Positions 37,996 to 45,966 of a DNA stretch of 64,000 bases are shown here, in pieces. Made by a program: the position numbers and the translations under genes. Where the stretch lies: the NCBI GenBank assembly GCA_963828445.1, contig CAWHFP010000017.1, forward strand, positions 1 through 64,000, given 5' to 3'. Positions within the stretch are counted from its first letter, which is position 1; each line of letters begins with the position of its first letter. Origin of the DNA: Bog-532 sp963828445. GTDB taxonomy: Bacteria > Actinomycetota > Actinomycetes > Streptosporangiales > Streptosporangiaceae. The notes beneath the pieces are model-generated. The model was not told where the DNA came from and made no database searches. It was given only the letters and a program-made list of their open reading frames with translations.

Positions 37996-39189
37996 TTGCA
38001 GCAGACCAACGAACTGACCGCGCTTGACCGCGCATTCGTATCGGACCCCTGGTCCGTCTACCAGCGGCTGCGCACCGCCGGGCCGGTCCAGCGGGCCGTG
38101 CTGGCCGGCGGCGAAAAGGTCTGGCTGGTGGCCGGGCACGAGCAGGCCCGGGCCCTGCTGGCCGACGACCGGCTGAGCACGGACTACTTCGGGGTCCGGG
38201 CCCTGCTGCCCGGCGTGGCCGGACCGTACGAGTCGACGCTGTCGGCCCACATGCTCAACACCGATCCGCCCGCCCACACCCGGCTCCGGGCCCTGGTCGA
38301 CCAGGCCTTCACGGCCCGGACCGTGGCCCGGCTGCGGCCTCGCATCGAGCAGATCGCCGACGACCTGCTGGACCGGCTGCCGCCCGACGGGCCGGCCGAC
38401 CTGATCGAGGACTACGCGTTCCCGCTGCCGGTCACCGTGATCTGCGAACTGCTCGGGGTGCCGGCCGCCGACCGCAACGACTTCCGCCGCTGGTCCAAGG
38501 CCATCGTGTCGTCGGTGCCGCCCGACGTGGCCCGGGAGTCCACCCGCAGCGTCTCGGCCTACCTGACCGCGCTCATCGACGCCAAGCGGGTCTCGCCCGC
38601 CCATGACCTGCTGTCGGACCTGATCCACCAGACCAGCGGGGACGGCACCCTGTGGCCCGATGAGCTGGTCCGGATGGCGTTCCTGTTGCTGGTGGCCGGG
38701 CTGGAGAAGATGGTCAGCCTGATCGGCAACGGGGTGCTGGCCCTGCTGCAGCACCCGCGGGAACTGGCCCGGCTGCAGGCCGAGCCCGGCCTGATGCCGG
38801 CCGCGATCGAGGAGTTCCTCCGCTACCAGGGCGCCATCCACATCGCCGCCGTCCGCTTCACCACCGAGCCGGTCCGGGTGGCCGGGACGGTCATCCCGGC
38901 CGACGAACTGGTGCTGATCTCGCTGCTGGCCGCCAACCGCGACCGGGACCGGTACGCCGACCCGGACGTGCTCGACCTCACCCGCCGTCCCGAAGGTCAC
39001 CTGGCCTTCGGCCACGGCGTCCACTACTGCGTGGGCGCACCGCTGGCCCGGCTGGAGGGCCAGATCGCCATCGGCCGCCTGCTGGCCCGGTTCCCCAACC
39101 TGGCCCTGTCCGGCCCGCCCGGCGACCTCTACTGGCGCGGCAGCCTCCTGGTCCGCAGCCTGTCCTCCCTCCCGGTGATACTCAGTTGA
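37996..39189 (+). CDS. Cytochrome P450
   Basis: A 397-residue bacterial class I P450. Marks: I-helix region LLLVAGLEKMVSLIGNG, with the oxygen-binding Thr position replaced by Met/Val; K-helix ExxR in EEFLRYQG; heme loop FGHGVHYCVGAPLARLEG with the Cys ligand. The usual A/G-G-x-D/E-T-T I-helix motif reads AGLEKMV, so the Thr is missing, as seen in some P450s using substrate-assisted oxygen activation. TTG at 37996 is taken as start because AAAGGGAG lies just upstream; GTG 37960 is possible. No ferredoxin gene adjoins. Substrate unknown. Confidence 0.9.
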   Translation: MQQTNELTALDRAFVSDPWSVYQRLRTAGPVQRAVLAGGEKVWLVAGHEQARALLADDRLSTDYFGVRALLPGVAGPYESTLSAHMLNTDPPAHTRLRALVDQAFTARTVARLRPRIEQIADDLLDRLPPDGPADLIEDYAFPLPVTVICELLGVPAADRNDFRRWSKAIVSSVPPDVARESTRSVSAYLTALIDAKRVSPAHDLLSDLIHQTSGDGTLWPDELVRMAFLLLVAGLEKMVSLIGNGVLALLQHPRELARLQAEPGLMPAAIEEFLRYQGAIHIAAVRFTTEPVRVAGTVIPADELVLISLLAANRDRDRYADPDVLDLTRRPEGHLAFGHGVHYCVGAPLARLEGQIAIGRLLARFPNLALSGPPGDLYWRGSLLVRSLSSLPVILS

Positions 39190-39526
39190 GGGTCACCGGT
39201 CGGCCAAGAACCACCGTGACGGGCACCCTGACGAAGCTCACCTCGACGCGGCCGAGAGCCTGCCGCACCTGCTGACGACGTTGTTCGCGCTGCACCGCCG
39301 GGTCCGGCCGTACAACAAGTACCTGGGCTGGGAGCTCCGCGAGCACCCGCTGCCCGGCCCGGCCTGGACCGCGGACAACCTGCTGCCCCGGCTGCGCGGC
39401 GTCCTGGCCGACGGCGACCCCGCCACCCAGCGCGCCCTGTTCGCCGACCTGACGGCAGGGGCCCGCGCGGCCGGCCTGACCCACGTCCTGGACGCCTGGG
39501 GCCCCGACCTGGACCTGCTGACCTGA
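39182..39526 (+). pseudogene. C-terminal remnant of a nucleotidyltransferase-like protein
   Basis: A frame open from 39179 encodes RSAKNHRDGHPDEAHLDAAE, then LLTTLFALHRRVRPYNKYLGWEL, then a helical C-terminus. This resembles the C-terminal helical half of actinomycete nucleotidyltransferase-domain proteins (aminoglycoside adenylyltransferase-like). The N-terminal nucleotidyltransferase domain (GSxxxxDxD) is missing, and the P450 coding sequence runs straight into it with an overlap of a few bases. A TTG at 39281 could start an 81-residue product, without a good ribosome site. I read it as a deletion scar. Confidence 0.5.
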
Positions 39527-40798
39527 TCAGTGGGCCCGGGGGAGGCGGACGGTGAAGGTGCTGCCCGCGTCGGGGTGGCTGGTCACGGTCAGCTCGCCGC
39601 CCATGGCCTCGGCCAGGCCGCGGGCCAGGGGCAGGCCCAGGCCGGCGCCCTGCTCGTGGCCGTGCTCGGCGCTCAGGCGGTCGAACGCCACGAACAGGCG
39701 TCCCAGCTGCCCGGCCGGGATCCCGGGACCGGTGTCGGTGACGTCGATGCTGACCACCCGGCCGCGGGGGGCCGCGCTGACCTCGACCGTGCCCTCGGGG
39801 CGGTTGTAGCGGACGGCGTTGGTGACCAGGTTGATCAGGACCTGGCGCAGGCGGCGTTCGTCGGCCCGGACCGTGCCCGCGGCCGGGCCCGGGCGCAGGG
39901 TGACCCCCCGTTCCGCGGCCAGCGGGCTGACCAGGTCCAGCGCGTCCTGGATGACCGTGGCCGCGTCCAGGTCGGTGAGCTGCAGCGGCAGCGCGCCCGC
40001 CTCGATCTTGGCGATGTCGAGCACGTCGTCGACCAGCGCCGCGATGTGGGCGGTGGCGTCCTGGATGTGGCCCAGCGCCGCCGTCCGCCGCTCCTGGCTC
40101 AGCGGCAGGGTGCCCAGCAGCTCGGCGAACCCGGAGATGGCCTGGAGCGGGGTGCGCAGTTCGTGGCTGAGCGCGGTCAGGAACGCCGACTTGGCCTGAC
40201 TGGCCGATTCGGCCGCGCCCCGGGCCACCTCGGCCTCGCGGCGGGCCCCGAACAGCCGTTCGTGGTCGATGGCGATCGAGGCCAGGTGGCTGAACTGGCG
40301 GACCAGCTCCCGTTCGCGCGGGCCGGGCCGGTGGGCGTGGTCGTGGTAGACCGCGAACGTGCCCAGGCAGCCGGCCCGGCCGTTGATCGGGCTGGACCAG
40401 CAGGCCCGCAGACCGTGCGGCATCGCCGTGCCGCGGTACCGCTCCCAGCGGGGATCGGCCGCGATGTCCTCGGCGACGACCGGGGCGCCCAGGAAGGCCG
40501 CGGTCCCGCACGATCCGGCGTCCGGCCCGATACTCAAGCCGTCGATGGCCTCGGCGTAGCTGGCGGGCAGGGTCGGGGCCGCCCCGTGGTGGAGGGTGGC
40601 GGTGTCGGCGTCCAGCAGCAGGATCGAGCAGCGGGCCCCGTCGATCAGTTCTTCCAGCGCGACCACCACCGACGTCAGCACGGTCACCAGCGGGGCCCCG
40701 GAGGCCAGCTGGCTCAGCACGGCGGTCTGCTTGTGCAGCAGCCGCAGGCTGTCGGCGTGGCTGAGCGCGGTCTGGCTCAGGCTGGTGTCGCCCAGCAC
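39527..40798 (-). CDS. Sensor histidine kinase with GAF domain
   Basis: A 423-residue soluble kinase. A GAF domain (about 35-175) is followed by HisKA with the phosphate-accepting His in FLTALSHELRTPLQAI, then HATPase with N-box INLVTNAVRYN, G1 DTGPGIP and G2 GAGLGLPLARGL. No membrane segment is seen, so it senses a cytoplasmic ligand or redox state. The GTG start lies one base beyond the response-regulator stop, so the two genes form a regulator-then-kinase operon. Confidence 0.92.
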   Translation of the reverse strand: MLGDTSLSQTALSHADSLRLLHKQTAVLSQLASGAPLVTVLTSVVVALEELIDGARCSILLLDADTATLHHGAAPTLPASYAEAIDGLSIGPDAGSCGTAAFLGAPVVAEDIAADPRWERYRGTAMPHGLRACWSSPINGRAGCLGTFAVYHDHAHRPGPRERELVRQFSHLASIAIDHERLFGARREAEVARGAAESASQAKSAFLTALSHELRTPLQAISGFAELLGTLPLSQERRTAALGHIQDATAHIAALVDDVLDIAKIEAGALPLQLTDLDAATVIQDALDLVSPLAAERGVTLRPGPAAGTVRADERRLRQVLINLVTNAVRYNRPEGTVEVSAAPRGRVVSIDVTDTGPGIPAGQLGRLFVAFDRLSAEHGHEQGAGLGLPLARGLAEAMGGELTVTSHPDAGSTFTVRLPRAH

Positions 40799-40799
40799 G

Positions 40800-41522
40800 T
40801 CAGGTCTCCATCCGGTAGCCGACCCCGCGGACCGTGCGCAGCCAGCGCGGCTGGGCCGGGTCGTCCTCCAGCTTGGCCCGCAGCCGGTGGACGTGCTCGG
40901 TCACCGTGGCCTCACTCTGCCAGGCGGCCTCGCTGTCCCAGACCGAGCGCAGCAGCTGGGCCCGGGTGAACACCTGGCGGGGGTGCCGGGCCAGGAAGGC
41001 CAGCAGGTCGTACTCGCGGGCGGTCAGCTCCACCGGCCGGCCGCGGGCGAACACCTCCCGGGCCGCCTCGTCGATCCGCAGGTCGCTGGCGCCGTCACCG
41101 CCGCGGGCCGGCCCGGGGCCACCGGGCGGGACGGCCCGGCGCAGCACCGACCGGACCCGGGCCGCCAGCTCACCGGGGGAGAACGGCTTGACCAGGTAGT
41201 CGTCGGCGCCGAAGTCCAGCCCCACGATGCGGTCGGTCTCCCCGTCGCGGCCGGACACGATGATCACCGGCAGCGGCGGGACCCGGCCCGGCTCTTCGGC
41301 CCGGCGGACCCGGCGCAGCACGTCCAGGCCACCCAGGCCCGGCAGCGACAGGTCGAGGATGACCAGGTCGGGGCGGTCCCGGCCGATCCGGTCCAGGGCG
41401 TCGGCCCCGTCGCCGGTGCACCGCACCGCGTAGCCCTCGGCCTCCAGCTGCCAGGACAGCAGCGTGCGGATCCTGGTGTCGTCGTCGACGACCAGAATGT
41501 GCCTGGCTGTACTGTCCGTCAT
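40800..41522 (-). CDS. OmpR-family response regulator
   Basis: A 240-residue regulator: receiver domain starting HILVVDDDTRIRTLLSWQLE with the phosphorylated Asp in LVILDLSLPGLGG, the switch Lys in DYLVKPFSPGEL, a Gly/Pro linker, and a C-terminal winged helix (ELTAREYDLLAFLARHPRQVF, VTEHVHRLRAKLEDD). ATG 41522 fits the receiver start; an upstream extension is the CofD region read backwards. It is partner of the following GAF kinase. The divergent CofD gene starts 112 bases away and may share its promoter region. Confidence 0.93.
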   Translation of the reverse strand: MTDSTARHILVVDDDTRIRTLLSWQLEAEGYAVRCTGDGADALDRIGRDRPDLVILDLSLPGLGGLDVLRRVRRAEEPGRVPPLPVIIVSGRDGETDRIVGLDFGADDYLVKPFSPGELAARVRSVLRRAVPPGGPGPARGGDGASDLRIDEAAREVFARGRPVELTAREYDLLAFLARHPRQVFTRAQLLRSVWDSEAAWQSEATVTEHVHRLRAKLEDDPAQPRWLRTVRGVGYRMET

Positions 41523-41633
41523 GAATTGTGTCCCATGCGTCGGCGCCGGTGCCACCTCGATCGTCTCTCCCCGGGCTGGCCAGCGGCAATAGTCCGGCCT
41601 TCCCGGCGTGTGGCGCGGGAATAGAGTGAGCCC

Positions 41634-42599
41634 ATGGCGGGCATCGTCGGGCTGGGCGGCGGCATCGGCGCGTCCCGGCTGTGGCCGGCCCTGAGCCGGG
41701 CGGCCGCCCCGGCCCGGCTGACCCTCATCGTCAGCACCGGCAGCGACCTGCGCCGGCACGGCCTGCGGATCAGCCCGGACCTCGACACCACCCTGGACGC
41801 CCTGTCCGGTCGTCCGGACGCCGGGCCGGGCGGGGGAGCCAGGCACGAGACCTTCGAAAATATGAAGGCGCTGACCGAACTGGGCGGCCCGACCTGGTTC
41901 GGGCGCAGCGACCAGGAGCTGGCCACCGACCTGTTCCGGACCGGGCTGCTGGCCGACGGGCTCACGCTGACCGAGGTCACGGCCCGGCTGGCCACCGCGC
42001 TCGGCGTCCGTACGCGCGTCCTGCCCATGTCCGACCAGGAGGTCACCACCCGGATCAGCACCACCGACGGCCGGCTCCTGACCTACCCGGAGTACCTGGT
42101 CCGCGAGCAGGCCGCCCCCGGCGTCCGCGGCGTGCGCTTCGACGGCATCGGCGCCGCCCAGCCCGCCCCCGGCGTGCTCGCCGCCCTCGAATCGGCCGAC
42201 CTGATCGTGCTCGGGCCCAGCGACCCGGTGGCCAGCGTGCTGCCCATCCTCGGCCTGCCCGGGGTGACCCAGGCCCTGGAACAACGGCGCGAGCGGGTGG
42301 TGGCCGTCTCCCCGGTGGTGGCCAGCGTCCCGGTCACCGGCGAGGGCGAGCGCCGCCGCGCCCAGGCCCGGGCCGCCCTGCTGGCCGCGATCAACCTGCC
42401 CGACACCGCGTCCGGGGTGGCCCGCCTGTACCGCGACGTCTGCGCCCGGTTCGTCTACGACCGGGCCGATCAGGGCGAGGACACCGGCATCAAGGCCCAG
42501 GGCCCGCAGCCGGTCCCGGCCGACCTCCGGCTGGACCAGGGCGCCACTCCCGGCTCGCTCGTTTCGGCCCTGCTCGGGAACCAGGTCATCCGGCCCTGA
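41634..42599 (+). CDS. CofD-family protein (2-phospho-L-lactate transferase-like, F420 biosynthesis)
   Basis: A 321-residue CofD/FbiA-family protein. GLGGGIGASRLW (nucleotide-binding Gly loop), RHGLRISPDLDTTLDAL and LIVLGPSDPVASVLPIL are family marks. CofD joins a phospholactate/PEP-derived moiety to the deazaflavin FO, giving (dehydro-)F420-0. The F420 ligase gene (cofE/fbiB), usually next to it, is absent, so this may be a second or diverged CofD copy. ATG 41634 is used. It is followed directly by a truncated TMEM175-like frame. Confidence 0.78.
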   Translation: MAGIVGLGGGIGASRLWPALSRAAAPARLTLIVSTGSDLRRHGLRISPDLDTTLDALSGRPDAGPGGGARHETFENMKALTELGGPTWFGRSDQELATDLFRTGLLADGLTLTEVTARLATALGVRTRVLPMSDQEVTTRISTTDGRLLTYPEYLVREQAAPGVRGVRFDGIGAAQPAPGVLAALESADLIVLGPSDPVASVLPILGLPGVTQALEQRRERVVAVSPVVASVPVTGEGERRRAQARAALLAAINLPDTASGVARLYRDVCARFVYDRADQGEDTGIKAQGPQPVPADLRLDQGATPGSLVSALLGNQVIRP

Positions 42600-42607
42600 T
42601 TTGATAG

Positions 42608-43171
42608 GTCCCGGACTCGGCGATCTACTCGGTCGGCCCCGACCGGTCCAAGCAGCAGGCGTTCGTCAACCTGTGGCATTTTCTGGCCAACCGGCATGAT
42701 CTCCTGTACGCCTACGTGCTGGCGTTCATCATCTTGTGGGTCGTGTGGCGCCAGCACCACGAGCTGTTCGACCAGTTCGACCGGATCACGCCGTCCATGG
42801 TCCGGTGGCACTTTCCGCTGCTGCTGTTCGCCGCGTTCCTGCCCTACTCGACCAGCGTCCTCGGCAGCTACAGCGACAACCCCTTGGCCGCGCTGCTCTA
42901 CGGCGGCAACGTCTTCGTGATCCTGCTCTGCCGGTGCCTGATCCAGCGCGAGGCCCTGCGCGGTGGCGCGCTGATCCCCGGGGCCGACGTGGCCCGCTTC
43001 CGGCGGGCCGCCACCGTGTCCTGGGCCGTCACCGGCTTCTGGCTGCTCACGCTGGCCTTCTTCTGGTGGGCGCCCTGGTCGGAGATTCCCTGGCTCTTCA
43101 CCTCGCTGGTCGCCGTGGGGGCGAGCCGGATCGTCAACCGCCCGCCAGCAGCTGCTGACCCAGCCACGTGA
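42608..43171 (+). pseudogene. N-terminally truncated TMEM175-like (DUF1211) potassium channel
   Basis: An open frame from 42608 encodes KQQAFVNLWHFLANRHDLL, then LAFIILWVVWRQHHELFDQFDRI and about four hydrophobic segments with LLFAAFLPYSTSVLGSY. This matches the second to last helices of bacterial TMEM175 (DUF1211) channels. The first helix with the conserved R-x-x-x-F-S-D-G filter motif is missing. Only an internal GTG (42716) could start a 151-residue product. The 3' end overlaps the convergent regulator by 38 bases. Probably a decayed gene. Confidence 0.6.
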
Positions 43172-44105
43172 CCGAGTGCGCCACCCGCCGTCCCTCCCGG
43201 CGGCTGCTGATCAGGCCCGCGTTGCGCAGGATGGTGGCGTGCTCGGACGCCGACGCCAGCGAGATCCCGGCCGCCCGGGCCAGCTGGGTGGTGGTGCTGG
43301 CCGAGGTCGCGGCGGCCAGCACCCCGGCCCGGTTGCTGCCGAGCAGCGCGACCACGGAACTGCGGCCGTCGCCGTCGCCGTGGCCGTTGCGGCTGGTGGC
43401 GGCCAGCGGCAGCGGGGTGGCGGCCGGGTAGACGATGACCAGCGAGCCGTCCGGGTGCCGGGTGAACAGCGGGCGTCCCCGCCAGAACACCGACGGCATC
43501 AGGGTCACGCCCAGCCCGCGCAGGTCGATCCGGAGCCGGGTCTCGACCGGGATGTGCAGGGCCGAGCCGTCCCACTGGGTGCCGGGGTGGATGGTGGTCA
43601 GCACCCCGCCGACCCCGGCGCTGGCCCACTGGCGCCCCTTCAGCTCGAGTTCGGCCTGGTAGCAGGCCCGGATCTGCGGCCAGTGGGCGGCCAGCAGGAC
43701 CTCGTAGCCGGAGATCAGGGCGTCCCGCAGTTCCCGCCAGGCTTCAGGGTCGCGCTCTTCCAGCGCCCGCACCCACGAGCCGACCCGGGGCCGGTCGGCG
43801 AACACCGCGTGCAGCTCGTCCCGGGCCGCCTCGGCCGGGGTGGATAGCACGGTGTCCAGGCCGTCCTCGAAGCTCAGGGTGACCGGATCGAGGAACAGCG
43901 GCCCGGCCAGGGTCTCCGGCACCAGCTCGAACAGGGGCGCGGCCGCGGGCGGCAGGACCCGCGCGGTCCGGCGCCGCCACGGCACGAACAGCGGGTCCCG
44001 GCGCTGCAGCGTGGCCACGGCCGCGGTCAGTTCGAGCATGGGCGCCGGCGACGGCGCGAACCGGGTCCGGGCCACGTCGCCGGCGGTGAACGGCAGGTGC
44101 AGCAT
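43134..44105 (-). CDS. ArsR-type helix-turn-helix regulator with N-terminal DUF5937-like domain
   Basis: A 323-residue regulator. AGGGGG four bases before ATG 44105 fixes the start. The N-terminal ~230 residues (FTAGDVARTRFAPSPAPMLELTAAVATLQ) belong to a family common in actinomycetes that precedes an ArsR-like winged helix. That helix-turn-helix is at the C-terminus (AATSASTTTQLARAAGISLASASEHATILRNAGLISSRREG). A long upstream extension does not fit the family. Ligand unknown. The neighbouring secreted-protein gene is divergent (165-base gap) and may be a target. Confidence 0.82.
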   Translation of the reverse strand: MLHLPFTAGDVARTRFAPSPAPMLELTAAVATLQRRDPLFVPWRRRTARVLPPAAAPLFELVPETLAGPLFLDPVTLSFEDGLDTVLSTPAEAARDELHAVFADRPRVGSWVRALEERDPEAWRELRDALISGYEVLLAAHWPQIRACYQAELELKGRQWASAGVGGVLTTIHPGTQWDGSALHIPVETRLRIDLRGLGVTLMPSVFWRGRPLFTRHPDGSLVIVYPAATPLPLAATSRNGHGDGDGRSSVVALLGSNRAGVLAAATSASTTTQLARAAGISLASASEHATILRNAGLISSRREGRRVAHSVTWLGQQLLAGG

Positions 44106-44270
44106 CCGACCCCCTGGCGCTCGGTCCTGGGCTTCGGCCCTGGTCCTTCGGTCCTGGTGCTTCGGCTCCAGCCGAAACCATCGACCTGACGAGGGCCTCC
44201 TGGTGAGGATAACGCCGTATTTGCCCCGGCTCCCGTGCCCCTTGTTTCCGAGCTCACCGTGGAGGTTCTG

Positions 44271-44837
44271 ATGCGCCGGTTTTCTCTCCGAGCCCTGGCC
44301 GCGAGCGGTGTCTGCGCCGCCGCCCTGATCGCGGTCCCGCTGGCCACCGGCCCGGGCGCCTCGGCCGCCACCGCCGGCACGGCCGGCGCCGCGAAGCTGC
44401 CGCCCTGGCAGACCTACCGGACGGGGTCGTTCGCTTACGCGGCCGGCCAGGTGTGCTCGTTCGGGCTGTCGGGGGTCCCGGTCAAGGACGGGGAGCAGTA
44501 CCGGACCCTGCAGTACTACCCGGACGGCACCGCCGAGCTGAACGAGTACCGCGGGCCGCTCTACGTCCGGTTCACCAACACCGCGACCGGCCGGTCGGTG
44601 GTCCGGAACCTGTCCGGCTACGGCTACTTCCGGTTCAGCGACGGCACCGGCGTGATCGAGCAGGGCCTGTTCCTCCAGAACGGCGGCATCAGCGTGAAGG
44701 TCGGCAACCAGGGCTACCCGGCCGGCTACTACATCGAGCACGGCCAGGTCCTGGTCACCGACAACGGCCAGGGGTCGCGGGTCATCCACGTCATTCACGC
44801 CACCCTGGAGAACCTGTGCCGGACCCTCGGGTCCTGA
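44271..44837 (+). CDS. Small secreted protein of unknown function
   Basis: A 188-residue protein with a Sec signal peptide (RRFSLRALAASGVCAAALIA, cleaved near GASAA). GGAGG six bases before ATG 44271 decides the start. The mature part is beta-rich, with two Cys (GQVCSFG near the start, ENLCRTLGS at the end) that could form one disulphide bond. No enzyme motif is seen. Similar Gly/Tyr-rich secreted proteins occur in streptomycete-type genomes, but I do not recognise a function. Confidence 0.75.
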   Translation: MRRFSLRALAASGVCAAALIAVPLATGPGASAATAGTAGAAKLPPWQTYRTGSFAYAAGQVCSFGLSGVPVKDGEQYRTLQYYPDGTAELNEYRGPLYVRFTNTATGRSVVRNLSGYGYFRFSDGTGVIEQGLFLQNGGISVKVGNQGYPAGYYIEHGQVLVTDNGQGSRVIHVIHATLENLCRTLGS

Positions 44838-44844
44838 GGGCCCG

Positions 44845-45177
44845 CTAACTCCCCCGGTAGGTGGAGTAGGCGAACGGGCTCAGGGTCAGCGGTACGTGGT
44901 AGTGCCCGCCGCCCGCCTCGATCAGGAACGTCACCGTGACCTCGGGATAGAAGGCCCGGCGGCCGTCCCGGGTGAAGTAGGCGCCGGTGTCGAACACGAT
45001 CCGGTAGGGCCCGGGGTCCAGGCCGTCCGGGCCCAGGTCGCTGACCCGCCCGTTGGCGTCGGTGACGCCTTCAGCCACGGGGGCCGAGGCGTCACCGGCC
45101 CGTTCCAGCCGCACCGCGACCCCGGCTGCGGGCTGCCCCAGCGCGGTGTCCAGCACGTGGGTGGTCACGGTACTCAT
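44845..45177 (-). CDS. uraH: 5-hydroxyisourate hydrolase (transthyretin-like)
   Basis: A 110-residue HIUase, which hydrolyses 5-hydroxyisourate (the product of urate oxidase) to OHCU. The N-terminal THVLDTALGQPA carries the catalytic His; RRAFYPEVTVTF and the C-terminal signature YRGS are diagnostic. Its ATG overlaps the uraD stop (ATGA), so the two are co-translated. Convergent with the secreted protein gene, seven bases apart. Confidence 0.95.
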   Translation of the reverse strand: MSTVTTHVLDTALGQPAAGVAVRLERAGDASAPVAEGVTDANGRVSDLGPDGLDPGPYRIVFDTGAYFTRDGRRAFYPEVTVTFLIEAGGGHYHVPLTLSPFAYSTYRGS

Positions 45178-45752
45178 CGAGTTGACGCCTCTCCCGGCTC
45201 TCTCGCCGCTCCCGGCTCTTCCGGCACTCCCGGCTCTCCGGTCAGCTTGGCCAGCCGCAGGTCGTTGATCTTGATCAGCTCGGCCCGGACCACGGCGCGC
45301 TCGGTATCCGGGTCATGGCCCAGCCGCCCGCGCAGGATGCCGAGCAGTTCGCGGGCGCTGCGCCCGGCCGCGCAGACCAGGTAGATGTGCCCGAACCGGT
45401 CTTCGTAGGCCTGGTTGCCCGCGGCCAGTTCGGCCCGCACCTGGTCGTCGGCGCCGGCCACCCCGGACTGCTCGGACCGGGAGAAGGAACTGTGCCCGGT
45501 CGTGGGCGCCTGCCCGATTCGCGGGTGCCCGGCCAGCGCCTCGGTCACGTCGGCGTCGGTCAGCACCTCGGCCGCCCGCGCCTGCAGGTCGGCCAGGGAC
45601 GGGTAGGGCCGCCCCGCCGTCAGCGCCTCGGCCCAGTGGTCCGCGCGGCAGCAGGCCAGCAGGGCCTCCCGGGCCTGGTCGTCCGGCAGCAGGTTGAACA
45701 CGGCCAACCCGGCCTCAGCCGCCCCCGGTATGGCAGAGCTCTCTGAAGTCAC
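45174..45752 (-). CDS. uraD: 2-oxo-4-hydroxy-4-carboxy-5-ureidoimidazoline (OHCU) decarboxylase
   Basis: A 192-residue OHCU decarboxylase giving (S)-allantoin. The catalytic motif AGHPRIGQ (His), SRSEQSG and the closing segment YEDRFGHIYLVCAAGRSA are all present. The C-terminal ~20 residues (Pro/Glu/Gly-rich) are a non-conserved tail. It is the first gene of the leftward uraD-uraH pair and is divergent from the purine permease, with a shared 214-base control region that contains a predicted IclR operator. Confidence 0.95.
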   Translation of the reverse strand: MTSESSAIPGAAEAGLAVFNLLPDDQAREALLACCRADHWAEALTAGRPYPSLADLQARAAEVLTDADVTEALAGHPRIGQAPTTGHSSFSRSEQSGVAGADDQVRAELAAGNQAYEDRFGHIYLVCAAGRSARELLGILRGRLGHDPDTERAVVRAELIKINDLRLAKLTGEPGVPEEPGAAREPGEASTR

Positions 45753-45881
45753 ACTGTCCTCCGCTGCCTCAGGGCTACCCGGTTTCCCGCGGCCCGGTGC
45801 TCGCTGACGTCCAAAGTTCTCGTATCCCCCGTCATCAAGCCCTTGACCGCTCCCGACGACGAATCTAACTTATCTGTAATC

Positions 45882-45908
45882 CGGAAACCATATTTCGTAA
45901 TACGGAAG
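45882..45908. promoter_or_regulatory. Predicted IclR-family operator, site 1 (uraD / permease promoter)
   Basis: CGGAAA at 45882-45887 and ATACGGAA at 45900-45907 flank a T-rich centre; the units GTAATCCGGAA and GTAATACGGAA repeat with a period of 21 bases. 19 of 27 bases equal those at 48874-48900 before the hydroxypyruvate isomerase gene. It lies in the divergent region between uraD and the permease. Binding by the IclR protein encoded nearby is inferred. Confidence 0.55.
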
Positions 45909-45966
45909 TGGCCAAGCCGCAGTCATCGAAGACCGTCAACGAGGGCCACGCGCCCCGGGAGCCGAC

